Source of the DNA: Holophagae bacterium
GTDB lineage: Bacteria; Acidobacteriota; Holophagae; Acanthopleuribacterales; Acanthopleuribacteraceae
Length of the DNA: 64,000 bases
Assembly (NCBI GenBank): GCA_029263455.1
Contig: JAJCXM010000023.1
Coordinates: 57,997-121,996 of the forward strand
Reading direction: 5' to 3'
The notes beneath the pieces were generated by a model that was not told where the DNA came from, did not search any database, and was given only the letters and a program-made list of their open reading frames with translations. This document shows positions 1-9,242 of the stretch, piece by piece. The position numbers were made by a program, and so were the translations under genes. Numbering within the stretch: position 1 is the stretch's first letter; each line of letters opens with the position of its first letter.

Positions 1-2
1 TA

Positions 3-413
3 AAGACAGGCAATTACTTAGATCATGTTCTGGCCATACGCCAGGCACGCGAACAGGGCTGCCAGGAGGCGTTGCTGTTGAATCATCGGTTAGAGGTGGC
101 GGAATGTACCACCTCTAACATTTTTTGGTGTCGCGATGGCGTGATGTATACACCTGCCCTGAAGGCAGGCATCCTTAAAGGGGTGACACGGCAAATCGTC
201 TTCCATTTAGCGCGCGAACGCGGTCTCCGCTGTGAGGAAGGCCTGTTCCCGTTGGCCGAATTGTTAGACGCAGACGAAGTCTTTATTACCTCTACCACGC
301 GAGACGTTTTGGCGGTTAGGCAAGTGGGCCAAAACGAATACGAGGTCGGCGAATTAACGAAAAACTTCATGTCCGATTTTGCAAGCGTGGGTGACCTGAA
401 CCTCGCTTTTTAG
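3..413 (+). CDS. Aminotransferase class IV, C-terminal part (5' end outside window)
   Basis: The reading frame is open from the window edge, so the gene is cut at its 5' end; about 136 codons remain. The fragment has the class IV PLP-fold signature: KTGNY, then EALLLNHRLEVAECTTSNIF, then TPALKAGILKGVTR. These are the cofactor-phosphate-binding and dimer-contact segments of branched-chain aminotransferase, D-amino-acid aminotransferase and aminodeoxychorismate lyase enzymes. The catalytic lysine lies upstream, outside the window, so substrate specificity cannot be assigned. The stop codon overlaps the stop of the convergent symporter gene by 4 nt, leaving no room for a separate terminator. Confidence 0.88.
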   Translation, partial: KTGNYLDHVLAIRQAREQGCQEALLLNHRLEVAECTTSNIFWCRDGVMYTPALKAGILKGVTRQIVFHLARERGLRCEEGLFPLAELLDADEVFITSTTRDVLAVRQVGQNEYEVGELTKNFMSDFASVGDLNLAF

Positions 414-2002
414 CTGGGTTCGGTTATTTCTCCTTCAGAGTGAGCGATGACAGCTGTTCCCACCGAATCACTAAACACATTGACGGCGGTACGGTACATA
501 TCTAGCGGCCGGTCGATAGCCAACATGGTGCCGACGATCACGCCTACCATCTCACCTTCGATACCAACCGCGTCAAGCACGATGAAGATCATGACCAGCC
601 CCGCCGACGGAATGCCAGCTGCGCCGATGGAGGCTAGCAGAGCGGTAATGACGACCACTAACTGCTGGGTGATGGACAGATCGATGCCTAACACTTGAGC
701 GATGAACAGCACGCCGGCACACTCGTAAAGAGCCGTGCCATCCATGTTGATCGTTGCACCCATTGGCAAAACGAAACTGGATATTTTGTTTGAAACGCCG
801 ACGTTGTTTTCAATGCATTCCATGGTCACCGGCAAGGTCGCAGAACTGGAACTTGTGGAAAAGGCCGTGGTCAGGGCGCTAGCCATTTGTCCGAACAATT
901 TAGCCGGACTACGCTTGGTAAACAAATAATAGATGATGGGTAAAACAACCAAAATGTGGATGGTGAGGCCGATGCCTATGGTCCCAAAATACATGCCTAC
1001 GGCGCGAAAGAGACTTAACGGGTCCTCTTGGGTTGGGTCCACGGTTCGGTTAAATGCGGTGACGATCAAGCCAATAACGCCGATTGGCGCTAAGCGAATG
1101 ATTTCTTCGGTGACGCGCATCATGATGTGGAAGAATGAATTCACAAGTGGCAAGACCTTGTCGCGATGAGCTGCGGAAATGCGCGCCATGGCAAAGCCAA
1201 AAAAGAGCGAGAAAAAGATGATACCGAGCATGTCACCTTCACTCGCGGCGGCAACGGGATTGATTGGGATCATGCGGATCACGATATCGAAAACCGAGCC
1301 CGGTTTTTCTAAAGACTCTGAGGTATAGGTCTCGGTCATGGGAATCTCAACACCGACGCCAGGTCGGATGAGGTTGGTTAACATCAGTCCCACAATGATG
1401 GCCATAAGACTGGTAAGTGTGTAATAAGCAAATGTTTTGAGACCCAGCCGCCCAAGGTTCTTGGCGTCGCTAACGCCGGCCACGCCCACAATGATGGAGC
1501 TCATAACCAGGGGCACGATCACCATCCTCAGTAAGCGAATGAAGATGGTGCCAAGTGGTTGCATGAACTCTGTTGAGCTGTGCAAAGCCAAACCAGCGCC
1601 CCAAAAAACGGCACCACACGCCATGGCGGTTAAGATGTGCCAGTGCAACTTCATGCCCACGAAGTAGCCCCATATCACCGGTGCAGCGATGAGCGTAAAC
1701 AGAACGCCCTGCCCAAGGATTGCCGGCAACTGCGTGAACACTGCGTAATTGTTCAGAGCAAAGAATGTACCCCAGACAATGGTGCCACAAACTATGGTGG
1801 TCAATATGAGCCAGTGAAATCTCATGCCCGAGAGGTAACCCCAGATAACCGGCATAGCAATGAGCGAAAACATGACCGTCTGCCCGAGGATCGTCGTGAA
1901 CCGATCGATGACCATTGAATCGACTTGCATACTCAAGGCGACCAATATGAGTACGTATGTTATTAACAAACTAACGATAAGCGGACGAGAGAGGGTGCGC
2001 AT
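410..2002 (-). CDS. Dicarboxylate/amino acid:cation symporter (DAACS family) with duplicated N-terminal segment
   Basis: This 530-residue polytopic membrane protein belongs to the GltP/GltT/DctA (sodium or proton:dicarboxylate) family, which imports glutamate, aspartate or C4-dicarboxylates. Family hallmarks are present: a serine-rich re-entrant loop (FSTSSSSATLPVT), the substrate and sodium site NMDGTALYE, and the second hairpin AAGIPSAGLVMI. The usual length is about 410-450 residues. The excess lies at the N-terminus, where a 57-residue unit is repeated in tandem (about residues 37-93 and 94-150). Both copies contain APVIWGY or MPVIWGY followed by GM(K/R)(L/F)HW. A good Shine-Dalgarno (AGGAG at about 2013-2017) precedes the ATG. 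It is divergent from glmS. Confidence 0.92.
   Translation of the reverse strand: MRTLSRPLIVSLLITYVLILVALSMQVDSMVIDRFTTILGQTVMFSLIAMPVIWGYLSGMRFHWLILTTIVCGTIVWGTFFALNNYAVFTQLPAILGQGVLFTLIAAPVIWGYFVGMKLHWHILTAMACGAVFWGAGLALHSSTEFMQPLGTIFIRLLRMVIVPLVMSSIIVGVAGVSDAKNLGRLGLKTFAYYTLTSLMAIIVGLMLTNLIRPGVGVEIPMTETYTSESLEKPGSVFDIVIRMIPINPVAAASEGDMLGIIFFSLFFGFAMARISAAHRDKVLPLVNSFFHIMMRVTEEIIRLAPIGVIGLIVTAFNRTVDPTQEDPLSLFRAVGMYFGTIGIGLTIHILVVLPIIYYLFTKRSPAKLFGQMASALTTAFSTSSSSATLPVTMECIENNVGVSNKISSFVLPMGATINMDGTALYECAGVLFIAQVLGIDLSITQQLVVVITALLASIGAAGIPSAGLVMIFIVLDAVGIEGEMVGVIVGTMLAIDRPLDMYRTAVNVFSDSVGTAVIAHSEGEITEPS
1553..1894 (-). repeat. Tandem 171-bp coding duplication inside the symporter gene
   Basis: Two adjacent units, 1724-1894 and 1553-1723, encode clearly related 57-residue segments. 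Each is a hydrophobic stretch with the order LGQ-(V)-F-(S/T)LIA-PVIWGY, GM-x-x-HW, ILT, CG, W, AL. The second copy leads directly into the conserved DAACS core, so the first copy appears to be the added one. It would add about two hydrophobic segments before the canonical TM1. The nucleotide copies have diverged noticeably, so the event is not recent. Confidence 0.75.
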
Positions 2003-2044
2003 GCGGCGAACTCCTGGATTTTATTGGGGCTGCGTTGTTGGTGG

Positions 2045-2074
2045 ATCATATGAATGGCGTTATCGGGCTGTCAA
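2045..2074 (-). promoter_or_regulatory. Sigma70-type promoter for the symporter
   Basis: On the minus strand a perfect -35 TTGACA (2069-2074) is followed after 18 nt by a -10 TATGAT (2045-2050), which matches consensus at five of six positions. The predicted transcription start is near 2038, about 36 nt before the ATG. It is one of the two strongest promoter matches in the window. Confidence 0.65.
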
Positions 2075-2156
2075 GCCAACCCAATTGGAGCCGTGTGAGC
2101 GGGCAGTGATGCAAAAACGACACACTAGCTGGGCGGCTGTGCGTGCGAATGCGTTG

Positions 2157-2214
2157 TATAATGGGCTATTCTTGACATGGCACAGCGATTGCTCGAGGCC
2201 GTTACTCGGGAGGG
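2157..2214 (+). promoter_or_regulatory. Candidate -10 and Shine-Dalgarno for glmS
   Basis: A perfect TATAAT lies at 2157-2162, without a convincing -35 at the usual spacing. A GGGAGG-type Shine-Dalgarno around 2208-2214 sits just before ATG 2219. This ribosome site helps choose 2219 over an in-frame upstream ATG at 2177. There is no sign of a glmS ribozyme in the short leader. Confidence 0.4.
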
Positions 2215-2218
2215 TTTT

Positions 2219-4045
2219 ATGTGTGGCATTATAGGTTATGTAGGCGGCAAGAAAGCCGCTCCCATTCTGATTAACGGGCTTAAACGGTTGGAATATAGGG
2301 GATACGATTCCGCTGGCATGGTGACGATAGATAAGAATGGGGCCAACCGATTCAGGGTCGTGGGCCGCGTTCAGAACCTTGACAAAGCGGTTAGTGGTTT
2401 AGATTTGAATATGACCTGCGGCATAGCGCACACCCGTTGGGCAACCCACGGCAAGCCTACCCAGTTGAATGCACATCCACACAGCGACAGTCGCGAACGG
2501 TTTTTTGTCGTACATAACGGAATCATTGAAAACCACAGTAAACTGCGTGCCCAGCTTGAGTCGGAAGGCGTCGTATTCACCTCAGAAACTGACACCGAAG
2601 TCTTGGTACATCTGATCGACAAGTTACACGAGACCAACCTTGAGTCGGCGGTCGAAAAGACCTTGCAACTAGTTGAAGGCACATTTGGGATTGCTGTCGT
2701 CTGTGCTGATGAACCCTCAAAAATTGTGTGTGGTCGGCGTGGGAGTCCTATTGTCCTGGGTGTGGGTAATCAAGAAATGTTTGTGGCTAGTGACGTGAGC
2801 GCCATTGTGCAATACACCGATCAAGTCATTTATTTGGAAGACAACGAAATGGCGATTGTTACACCCAACGACTATCAAATACGTACCCTGGACAACAAAC
2901 CCATCGCCCGAGAGACGTTGCAAATTGACTGGAACCTTGAAGAGGAAGGTATGGGCACTTTCCCTCACTACATGCTCAAAGAAATTTTCGAGCAGTCAAC
3001 GACGGTTGAAAATGCCATGCGTGGGCGAGTGATGCTCAATGAAGGCAGCTCGATGTTGGGCGGTCTGCAATCAAAAATTGATCAAATAAAGAAGCTCAAG
3101 AAAATTGTCATTGTGTCTTGCGGCACTTCTTACCATGCAGGCATGGTGGGTCGTTGTATTTTTGAACAGCTCACAGATATCTCGGTTGATGTTGAGCTGG
3201 CGTCCGAGTTTCGTTATCGCAAATTGCGATTAGATGAGACGACGGGCGTTTTGGCGATTTCCCAATCTGGTGAAACGGCAGACACTTTGGCGGCCATTCG
3301 CGAAGCGCGACGCAAGGGTGCCTTGACGATTGGCCTCGTCAATGTCGTTGGCTCCACCATTGCCCGAGAAACCGATGTCGGCGTTTATTGTCACGCTGGG
3401 CCAGAGATTGGTGTGGCATCAACAAAAATCTTTGTTTCGCAGTTGGTCATTCTAAATTTGATGGCGCTCCTCATTGGCCGTTACCAGTCCATATCGTTAA
3501 GTGAAGGCGTGGATCTATTGAGGGCCATGGGCGAAATTCCGCGTCAGATACAGCATATTCTGTCGCGTGCCTCTGTATTGGAAGACTTAGCGCGCCAATA
3601 CTACAAGGTCAGCTCGTTCTTATTCATCGGCCGACAGTTGCACTATCCGGTTGCTTTGGAAGGCGCCTTGAAGCTTAAAGAAATTTCGTATATTCACGCG
3701 GAAGGCTATGCGGCCGGTGAAATGAAACACGGGCCCATATCGTTGATCGATGCCCAGTTCCCAACCATGGCTGTGGTCACGCGAGACGCCACCTACGAGA
3801 AGATGGTCTCGAATATTCAAGAAATTCGTGCCCGCAGCGGACCCGTCATCGCGATTGCTACAGAAGGTGATCTGCATATCGCGGATGTCGCTGATGCGGT
3901 GGTATACATTCCAGACACCCATGAGCTACTTCAGCCCATCCTTTCGGTTATCCCGCTGCAGCTATTCTCTTATTACTGTGCACTTTATCGCGGTTGCGAA
4001 ATAGATAAACCGCGAAACTTAGCCAAGAGCGTGACCGTAGAATAG
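2219..4045 (+). CDS. glmS: Glutamine--fructose-6-phosphate aminotransferase (isomerizing)
   Basis: This cytoplasmic enzyme makes glucosamine-6-phosphate from fructose-6-phosphate and glutamine, the first step towards UDP-GlcNAc for peptidoglycan and lipopolysaccharide. The start at 2219 gives 608 residues, the normal family length, and places the catalytic cysteine at position 2 (MCGIIGYVG). That residue must become the N-terminus, so the upstream in-frame ATG at 2177 is not the start. The N-terminal class II glutamine amidotransferase domain (HTRWATHGKP; VVHNGIIENH) is followed by two SIS sugar-isomerase domains (SCGTSYHAG; SQSGETADT; EGALKLKEISYIHAEG). It ends with the conserved NLAKSVTVE tail. 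It is monocistronic on its strand and divergent from the symporter. Confidence 0.98.
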   Translation: MCGIIGYVGGKKAAPILINGLKRLEYRGYDSAGMVTIDKNGANRFRVVGRVQNLDKAVSGLDLNMTCGIAHTRWATHGKPTQLNAHPHSDSRERFFVVHNGIIENHSKLRAQLESEGVVFTSETDTEVLVHLIDKLHETNLESAVEKTLQLVEGTFGIAVVCADEPSKIVCGRRGSPIVLGVGNQEMFVASDVSAIVQYTDQVIYLEDNEMAIVTPNDYQIRTLDNKPIARETLQIDWNLEEEGMGTFPHYMLKEIFEQSTTVENAMRGRVMLNEGSSMLGGLQSKIDQIKKLKKIVIVSCGTSYHAGMVGRCIFEQLTDISVDVELASEFRYRKLRLDETTGVLAISQSGETADTLAAIREARRKGALTIGLVNVVGSTIARETDVGVYCHAGPEIGVASTKIFVSQLVILNLMALLIGRYQSISLSEGVDLLRAMGEIPRQIQHILSRASVLEDLARQYYKVSSFLFIGRQLHYPVALEGALKLKEISYIHAEGYAAGEMKHGPISLIDAQFPTMAVVTRDATYEKMVSNIQEIRARSGPVIAIATEGDLHIADVADAVVYIPDTHELLQPILSVIPLQLFSYYCALYRGCEIDKPRNLAKSVTVE

Positions 4046-4135
4046 CTGTTTGAGCAGCCTTCAAAATAAATTCTTAAGGCCCGTAACCCTGTATTAATGC
4101 GGTTCGAGCGAGGTAGGCGGCTAGTTTATTCAAAA

Positions 4136-4158
4136 TTGGCGCTACAGTTTTGGCGCTA
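4136..4158 (+). repeat. Pair of 9-bp direct repeats upstream of actA
   Basis: TTGGCGCTA occurs at 4136-4144 and again at 4150-4158, a 14-bp period, in the 210-bp gap between glmS and actA. Tandem sites like this could bind a regulator of the act operon, but no family can be named from the motif. Confidence 0.4.
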
Positions 4159-4181
4159 AATTGGGTAAGATAACCGCGTTT

Positions 4182-4205
4182 GCCCGCAGGCTAGGCGGGC
4201 CTTTT
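4182..4205 (+). terminator. Probable intrinsic terminator between glmS and actA
   Basis: GCCCGC (4182-4187) and GCGGGC (4195-4200) can form a 6-bp all-GC stem with a 7-nt loop, followed by CTTTT. The T-run is short. It would end glmS transcripts about 155 nt after the stop. A weak -35 (TTGACC, 4213-4218) for the act operon follows, with only a poor -10 at about 4236. Confidence 0.5.
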
Positions 4206-4255
4206 CCACGTATTGACCCACCTTATCCGAATCAATAACCGTTTAGGGACGTCCC

Positions 4256-4813
4256 ATGAAGAATCGTAAGAAGCAGTTCGGAGCTATTTCCCTGCTCGCT
4301 TGTCTCATCGTATTGGCAATTTCATTGACTGGTTTTCAGAACCCGGTCATTCCTTCCTCGAAGAAGGCCGATATTCAATTGAGCCAATATGCACCTGAGC
4401 AGCCGATCGCCTACAGTCACAAGCTACATGCTGGTGACTTGGAGATCCCGTGTGAGTTTTGCCATACCTATGCGCGCCGATCACGGACGGCCGGTATCCC
4501 AGCCATGGAACAGTGTATGAGTTGCCACAAGATTATGGCGACTGATCGTCCAGCCATCCAAGAAATGGCCTCGTTATACGATCAAAATCAAGCTGTTGAG
4601 TGGGTTAAGGTGCATGATCTCCCAGATTATGTGTATTTTTCTCATAAACGCCATGTCAAGGCGGGATTTGAGTGCCAGGATTGTCATGGTCCAGTGGAGA
4701 CCATGGATGTTGTTGCACGCGAAGCCCCATTGACGATGGGTTGGTGTGTTGATTGTCACAAACAGAATCGCGAACAAGGTGCGTCACTTGACTGCCTCGT
4801 CTGTCACAAATAA
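4256..4813 (+). CDS. actA: Alternative complex III pentahaem cytochrome c subunit ActA
   Basis: This 185-residue periplasmic cytochrome has an N-terminal hydrophobic anchor or signal (residues 9-27). Five CXXCH haem sites lie at 66-70, 87-91, 140-144, 164-168 and 180-184, the usual ActA number. In alternative complex III, a menaquinol:cytochrome c oxidoreductase unrelated to bc1, ActA is part of the periplasmic haem wire that carries electrons from the quinol site towards ActE and the oxidase. It is the first gene of a compact six-gene operon in canonical ABCDEF order; actB starts 12 nt after its stop. Confidence 0.93.
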   Translation: MKNRKKQFGAISLLACLIVLAISLTGFQNPVIPSSKKADIQLSQYAPEQPIAYSHKLHAGDLEIPCEFCHTYARRSRTAGIPAMEQCMSCHKIMATDRPAIQEMASLYDQNQAVEWVKVHDLPDYVYFSHKRHVKAGFECQDCHGPVETMDVVAREAPLTMGWCVDCHKQNREQGASLDCLVCHK

Positions 4814-4825
4814 GGAGAACGCTTC

Positions 4826-7800
4826 ATGACCAGTGGAATGAAACGTCGAGATTTTTTGACCCTGATGGGTATGAGCGGCGCTGCCGCAACCATGAGCTGT
4901 GGCGATGCCACCTCCTATGAAGAAACTTGGAAGCCATGGGTACGACCGCACGACGGCATGATTCCGTATGTGCCTCAATATTACGCAACCAGTTCACGTG
5001 AAGCCGGTGACGGCGGCATGTGGATCAAAGTTGTAGATGGCCGGGCCATCAAAGCAGAAGGCAACCCTAATCACCCTATAAATAGTGGCGGCCTAAATGC
5101 GCGCAGCCAGTCTGTTTTGCAGGGTCTCTATGGTAGTGGGCGCATCAAGGCCCCGAGACTCAAAGGCGGCAAAGAGATCAGTTGGTTTGAGGCTCGCAAC
5201 TTGCTCAAGAGTAAGTTAGATGCCGCCAAAGGCAAACACGTCCATGCTTTAACAGACGTCATGGCGGGCGCCAACTTAGAAGTCTGGTCAAGCTTTGTCG
5301 GACTCATGGGCGAGGGTCGCGTCACCCAATATCAGGCTTTTAACCATGCACCGTTGGTCATGGCAGGAGAACGGGTCTTTGGTCAAGCCAAGGTGCCGAT
5401 GTTCCATATCGCGGATACAGATTTGATCGTTGGCTTTGGTGCTCAGTTTTTGGAGTCGTGGGGACCGGTTGAGAAACTTTCTCGTGAATTTGGTAATGCG
5501 GTTGCACCTGAAAATGGCCTGCGAGCCAAATTTGTTCAAATCGAGCCCAAACGAACCGGAACCGGCGCCAACGCAGATCAGTGGTTGGCGGTTATCCCGG
5601 GTAGCGAAACGGCGATAGCGCTTGCGCTACTTGGCGAAGTTTCGGCACACTCTGCTAATTTGACGTCCGACGAGAAAAGCCTCGTCTCTCAAATCACCAA
5701 AGGCTGGACACTGGACCGTGCGTCTGAACTAAGTGGCATTAAGCGCGAGAAACTACAGCAGCTTGCGGACGAGCTAAGCCACGCAAAATCAGCCGTTGTG
5801 CTTCCTGGCGAAGACTTGGTCCTTGGCCACGACGCCTTAAAGAATCATGTTGCCGTCTTATTGCTTAATAAGGCTGTTGGGGCCATTGGTCCCCGTGTTG
5901 ACTATGCGGGCGGAAAATCCATCGAATATGTCCCTTCCCATGAAGGCATAGCCAAATTGTTGACGGATATGTCGGCACGCAAAGTTGAAGTTCTAATAAC
6001 GAAAGACGTGAATCCGGCTTATTCATTACCTGCCGATTGTGATTTCCCTAAAGTATTGACTCAGGTCGGTTTTTCGGTGGCATTTGCCGATACCGAAAAT
6101 GAAACCACGGCATTAGCTGATTTAGTGATCCCCGTGACCCATGACTTAGAGTCTTGGGGCGAGTTTGGTGGTTACGAGGGTATTCGCAACCTACAACAAC
6201 CTGTGATGACGACGCGTTTTGAGGCACCACAAGCGGAAGATGTTTTGATGGCTCTTTGCAACGAATACGCGCCAGATACATTTGCGGAGACCAACTTCCG
6301 AGATTATTTGAAGCGCCGCTGGTTGGAGCGTTTTGATCAAGCGGGTGTTGGCGAAGCCATGTGGACAGAGTGTTTGAAGAATGGGGGCTTGTTCGCAGCG
6401 CCTGAGCTAAGCACTGACATAGCCATTTCGGCCAACCTTGCTGCAGACAGCAACGTAGACTACCACCCCTATCGAGCAGGTGCGCTTAGCTTGGTCATCA
6501 ATGAATCTCTTCGATTCGGAGATGGCAAAACGGCCAATCGTGGTTGGATGCAAGAGCTACCCGATGCTATGACTGGCGTTGTCTGGGGTTCTTGGCTTGA
6601 GATTTCTGAAACGACAGCAAAAGCGAATACGGTCGAAACTGGCGACGTCGTTGACGTTCGGGCAGGTAACGTATCTGTTGAGCTCCCTGTCTTCATATCA
6701 AGTACGATCCGGGACGGCGTGGTTGCCATGGCCACCGGCCAAGGACACACCCATTACGGCGATGTCTACCATCGTGGTGCCAACGCATTCGCGCTGATCA
6801 CACAAGATCTCACCGAGGGCGGCCAATTTGCGGCCGGACCCATGGCGGTCAGTCTCAACAAGAGCGGCAAGCCGCGAGAAAAAGTGGTTACCACTCACGT
6901 GCCTGGATTGGGTGATCGCATATCGCAACCACTTACCGGACAGGTTGAGGGTGTCCCCATTTCTGGCGAACCGGGCAGCCGCGACCGCGATGTTTATCAG
7001 TCGATGAGTCTGAATGACTATCAGCATGGTGGCGGAGATCACGGACACGGTCACCATTCCGGACCTTCGGCGGAATCGCTTTTCCCGGTACACGTAGATA
7101 CAGACTTTTATCCCGACCGTTCCGACACCAAGGTGTTCAAGGACCGTGAAGAGACCTTTTATGACGATTACAAATGGGAGATGAGTGTTGACCTGAACCG
7201 ATGTAATGGTTGTGGTGCATGTGTCACGGCCTGTTATGCGGAAAATAATTTACCTGTCATGGGTAAGGACCAAGTTGGAAAAGGTCGCGAAATGGCATGG
7301 GTACGCGTTAACCGCTACGTGCAATTCCATCGTGATGGCGATGAGATTCGTTCGGAAGTCGCCTTTATGCCGATGATGTGTCAGCAGTGCGGCAACGCAC
7401 CATGCGAATCGGTTTGTCCTTCTTTGGCGACCTATCACAATCGTGAAGGCCTTAACGCCATGGTCTATAACCGTTGTGTCGGTACGCGTTATTGCGCCAA
7501 CAACTGTACTTATAAAGTTAGACGCTTCAATTGGTTCGACCCTGAGTTTGATGGCGATATGAATTGGGCTTTGAACCCTTCTGTTTCAGCTCGAAAACGT
7601 GGCGTCATGGAGAAGTGTACCTTCTGTTCTCATCGCATCCGAGACGCCAAGGACGTGGCTCGCGACGAAGGCCGTAAAGTACGCGATGGTGAAGTTAAGA
7701 CAGCTTGTCAGCAAGCGTGTCCAGCCAACGCCATCGAGTTCGGAAACGCGATGGACGAACAGGCGATCGTCACGCATAAGTCGCATGAAGCGCATGCATA

Positions 7801-7885
7801 CCGTTCATTAGATGATCATATCCATACAAAGCCGGCGATTTCTTATCTCAAGAAAATCACGCTGAGCAATAAAGCTCATTCCTAA
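4826..7885 (+). CDS. actB: Alternative complex III ActB: molybdopterin-oxidoreductase-like and iron-sulphur fusion
   Basis: The 1019 residues combine a degenerate molybdopterin-oxidoreductase-type domain (about 30-690) with a C-terminal ferredoxin domain (from about 790). The N-terminus has a twin-arginine signal (KRRDFLTLMG, residues 6-15) and a possible lipobox ending at Cys25. The catalytic-like domain lacks the N-terminal [4Fe-4S] cysteines, consistent with ActB proteins carrying no molybdenum cofactor. Four cluster motifs are visible: CNGCGACVTAC, CQQCGNAPCESVCP, CVGTRYCANNC and CTFC...CQQACP. In the third, Thr replaces one cysteine, as expected for the [3Fe-4S] cluster. It sits between actA and actC, with 12-nt gaps on both sides. 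Confidence 0.95.
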   Translation: MTSGMKRRDFLTLMGMSGAAATMSCGDATSYEETWKPWVRPHDGMIPYVPQYYATSSREAGDGGMWIKVVDGRAIKAEGNPNHPINSGGLNARSQSVLQGLYGSGRIKAPRLKGGKEISWFEARNLLKSKLDAAKGKHVHALTDVMAGANLEVWSSFVGLMGEGRVTQYQAFNHAPLVMAGERVFGQAKVPMFHIADTDLIVGFGAQFLESWGPVEKLSREFGNAVAPENGLRAKFVQIEPKRTGTGANADQWLAVIPGSETAIALALLGEVSAHSANLTSDEKSLVSQITKGWTLDRASELSGIKREKLQQLADELSHAKSAVVLPGEDLVLGHDALKNHVAVLLLNKAVGAIGPRVDYAGGKSIEYVPSHEGIAKLLTDMSARKVEVLITKDVNPAYSLPADCDFPKVLTQVGFSVAFADTENETTALADLVIPVTHDLESWGEFGGYEGIRNLQQPVMTTRFEAPQAEDVLMALCNEYAPDTFAETNFRDYLKRRWLERFDQAGVGEAMWTECLKNGGLFAAPELSTDIAISANLAADSNVDYHPYRAGALSLVINESLRFGDGKTANRGWMQELPDAMTGVVWGSWLEISETTAKANTVETGDVVDVRAGNVSVELPVFISSTIRDGVVAMATGQGHTHYGDVYHRGANAFALITQDLTEGGQFAAGPMAVSLNKSGKPREKVVTTHVPGLGDRISQPLTGQVEGVPISGEPGSRDRDVYQSMSLNDYQHGGGDHGHGHHSGPSAESLFPVHVDTDFYPDRSDTKVFKDREETFYDDYKWEMSVDLNRCNGCGACVTACYAENNLPVMGKDQVGKGREMAWVRVNRYVQFHRDGDEIRSEVAFMPMMCQQCGNAPCESVCPSLATYHNREGLNAMVYNRCVGTRYCANNCTYKVRRFNWFDPEFDGDMNWALNPSVSARKRGVMEKCTFCSHRIRDAKDVARDEGRKVRDGEVKTACQQACPANAIEFGNAMDEQAIVTHKSHEAHAYRSLDDHIHTKPAISYLKKITLSNKAHS

Positions 7886-7897
7886 AAGGGGCTCGCC

Positions 7898-9241
7898 GTG
7901 AAAGAGATTAATTTTAACTATAAAGATATCAACCGCGATATTCTCCGCACCCTGGAGAAACCCGGGCTGACATACCTGTTATTGGTCGCTTTTGTGGTGG
8001 CTGGTGTCATTTTTGGCGGCTACTGTTGGGGCCTTCAATTAGTGAAGGGTATGGGCGTTGCTGGATTGAATCACCCGGTAGGTTGGGGTGTTTACATTAC
8101 CGACTTCGTTTTTTGGGTAGGTATTGGACACGCTGGTACATTGATTTCTGCGATCTTGTTCTTGTTCCGCGCTCGCTGGCGCAACGCCATTTTCCGAAGC
8201 GCTGAGGCCATGACCATTTTTGCGGTTATGACGGCCGGTTTGTTCCCGGTCATTCATGTTGGCCGTGCTTGGGTCGCTTGGTGGTTGATTCCTTATCCCA
8301 ATCAGCGGGAACTGTGGGTGAATTTCAGATCGCCGCTCCTGTGGGACGTGTTTGCCGTCAGTACTTATTTTTCAGTGTCCGTGCTCTTCTTCAGCCTGGG
8401 CCTCATGCCCGATGTCGCGCTGATTCGAGACAAAGCAAAGGGATTGAGACGCCAAATCTACCGATTTATTGGCTTGGGTTGGTCGGGAAGTACCGAACAA
8501 TGGCGCCACTATATGGCTGGTTACGGGTTCTTGGCCGCGTTGGCGACGCCCTTGGTTTTGTCGGTACACTCCGTGGTTTCTTGGGACTTCGCGGTTTCAA
8601 TTGTGCCTGGCTGGCATTCCACCATATTCGCGCCCTATTTTGTGGCCGGTGCCGTGTTTTCTGGTATGGCGATGGTGGTGACCATTCTCATCCCGTTCCG
8701 TAAGATTTTCAGTATTGAAAAGTATCTGACCCCTTGGCACTTCGATAACATGGGTAAGTTAATTGTTTTGACGTCAACCATCGTTTCTTATGCTTACGTC
8801 ACCGAATACTTCATCGCTTATTACGGTGATGACCCATTCGAACAGTTCATTTTCTGGGAGCGGACCTTTGGTCATTACGCGATTCCATTTTGGCTAATGA
8901 TCTTCTGTAACTGCATCATTCCGATTCCGTTGTGGTTCACCAAAGTTAGACGCCACTTACCGACCTTTTTTGTCCTTTCCTTATTCATTAACGTGGGTAT
9001 GTGGTTTGAGAGATTCAATATTATTGTGTCCTCTTTGGCCCAAGACTATGACCCATTTGCATGGGGTTGGTACATACCCACCTGGGTTGAAATGGGCATT
9101 ACCTTAGGGTCATTCTGTTGGTTCTTTATGTGGTTCTTATTGTTCATAAAGTATTTCCCTGCCATGGCCATCACGGAGATGAAAGAAATTTCGGATCCAC
9201 CCATGAAGGGTCATGTGGACCACCAGATGGAGGTGGCTTGA
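7898..9241 (+). CDS. actC: Alternative complex III ActC, NrfD-like membrane subunit
   Basis: This 447-residue integral membrane protein of the NrfD/PsrC family has about ten hydrophobic segments. ActC carries the quinol-oxidising site facing the ActB iron-sulphur domain and is thought to take part in proton translocation. Conserved family stretches include GLTYLLLVAF, the FWVGIGHAGT region and TPLVLSVHSVVSWDFA. The start is GTG at 7898. The stop (9239-9241) is followed after one base by the actD ATG. Confidence 0.94.
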   Translation: MKEINFNYKDINRDILRTLEKPGLTYLLLVAFVVAGVIFGGYCWGLQLVKGMGVAGLNHPVGWGVYITDFVFWVGIGHAGTLISAILFLFRARWRNAIFRSAEAMTIFAVMTAGLFPVIHVGRAWVAWWLIPYPNQRELWVNFRSPLLWDVFAVSTYFSVSVLFFSLGLMPDVALIRDKAKGLRRQIYRFIGLGWSGSTEQWRHYMAGYGFLAALATPLVLSVHSVVSWDFAVSIVPGWHSTIFAPYFVAGAVFSGMAMVVTILIPFRKIFSIEKYLTPWHFDNMGKLIVLTSTIVSYAYVTEYFIAYYGDDPFEQFIFWERTFGHYAIPFWLMIFCNCIIPIPLWFTKVRRHLPTFFVLSLFINVGMWFERFNIIVSSLAQDYDPFAWGWYIPTWVEMGITLGSFCWFFMWFLLFIKYFPAMAITEMKEISDPPMKGHVDHQMEVA

Positions 9242-9242
9242 G

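Noticed and set aside
2172..2200. TTGACA at 2172-2177 as a -35 for glmS
   Set aside because: No -10 at the right spacing and it lies only 42 nt upstream of the start codon, downstream of a better TATAAT.
2177..2218. Longer glmS start at ATG 2177
   Set aside because: The catalytic cysteine must follow the initiator methionine; only ATG 2219 gives M-C, and it has the Shine-Dalgarno.
2163..2218. glmS ribozyme
   Set aside because: The leader is too short and lacks the ribozyme core.
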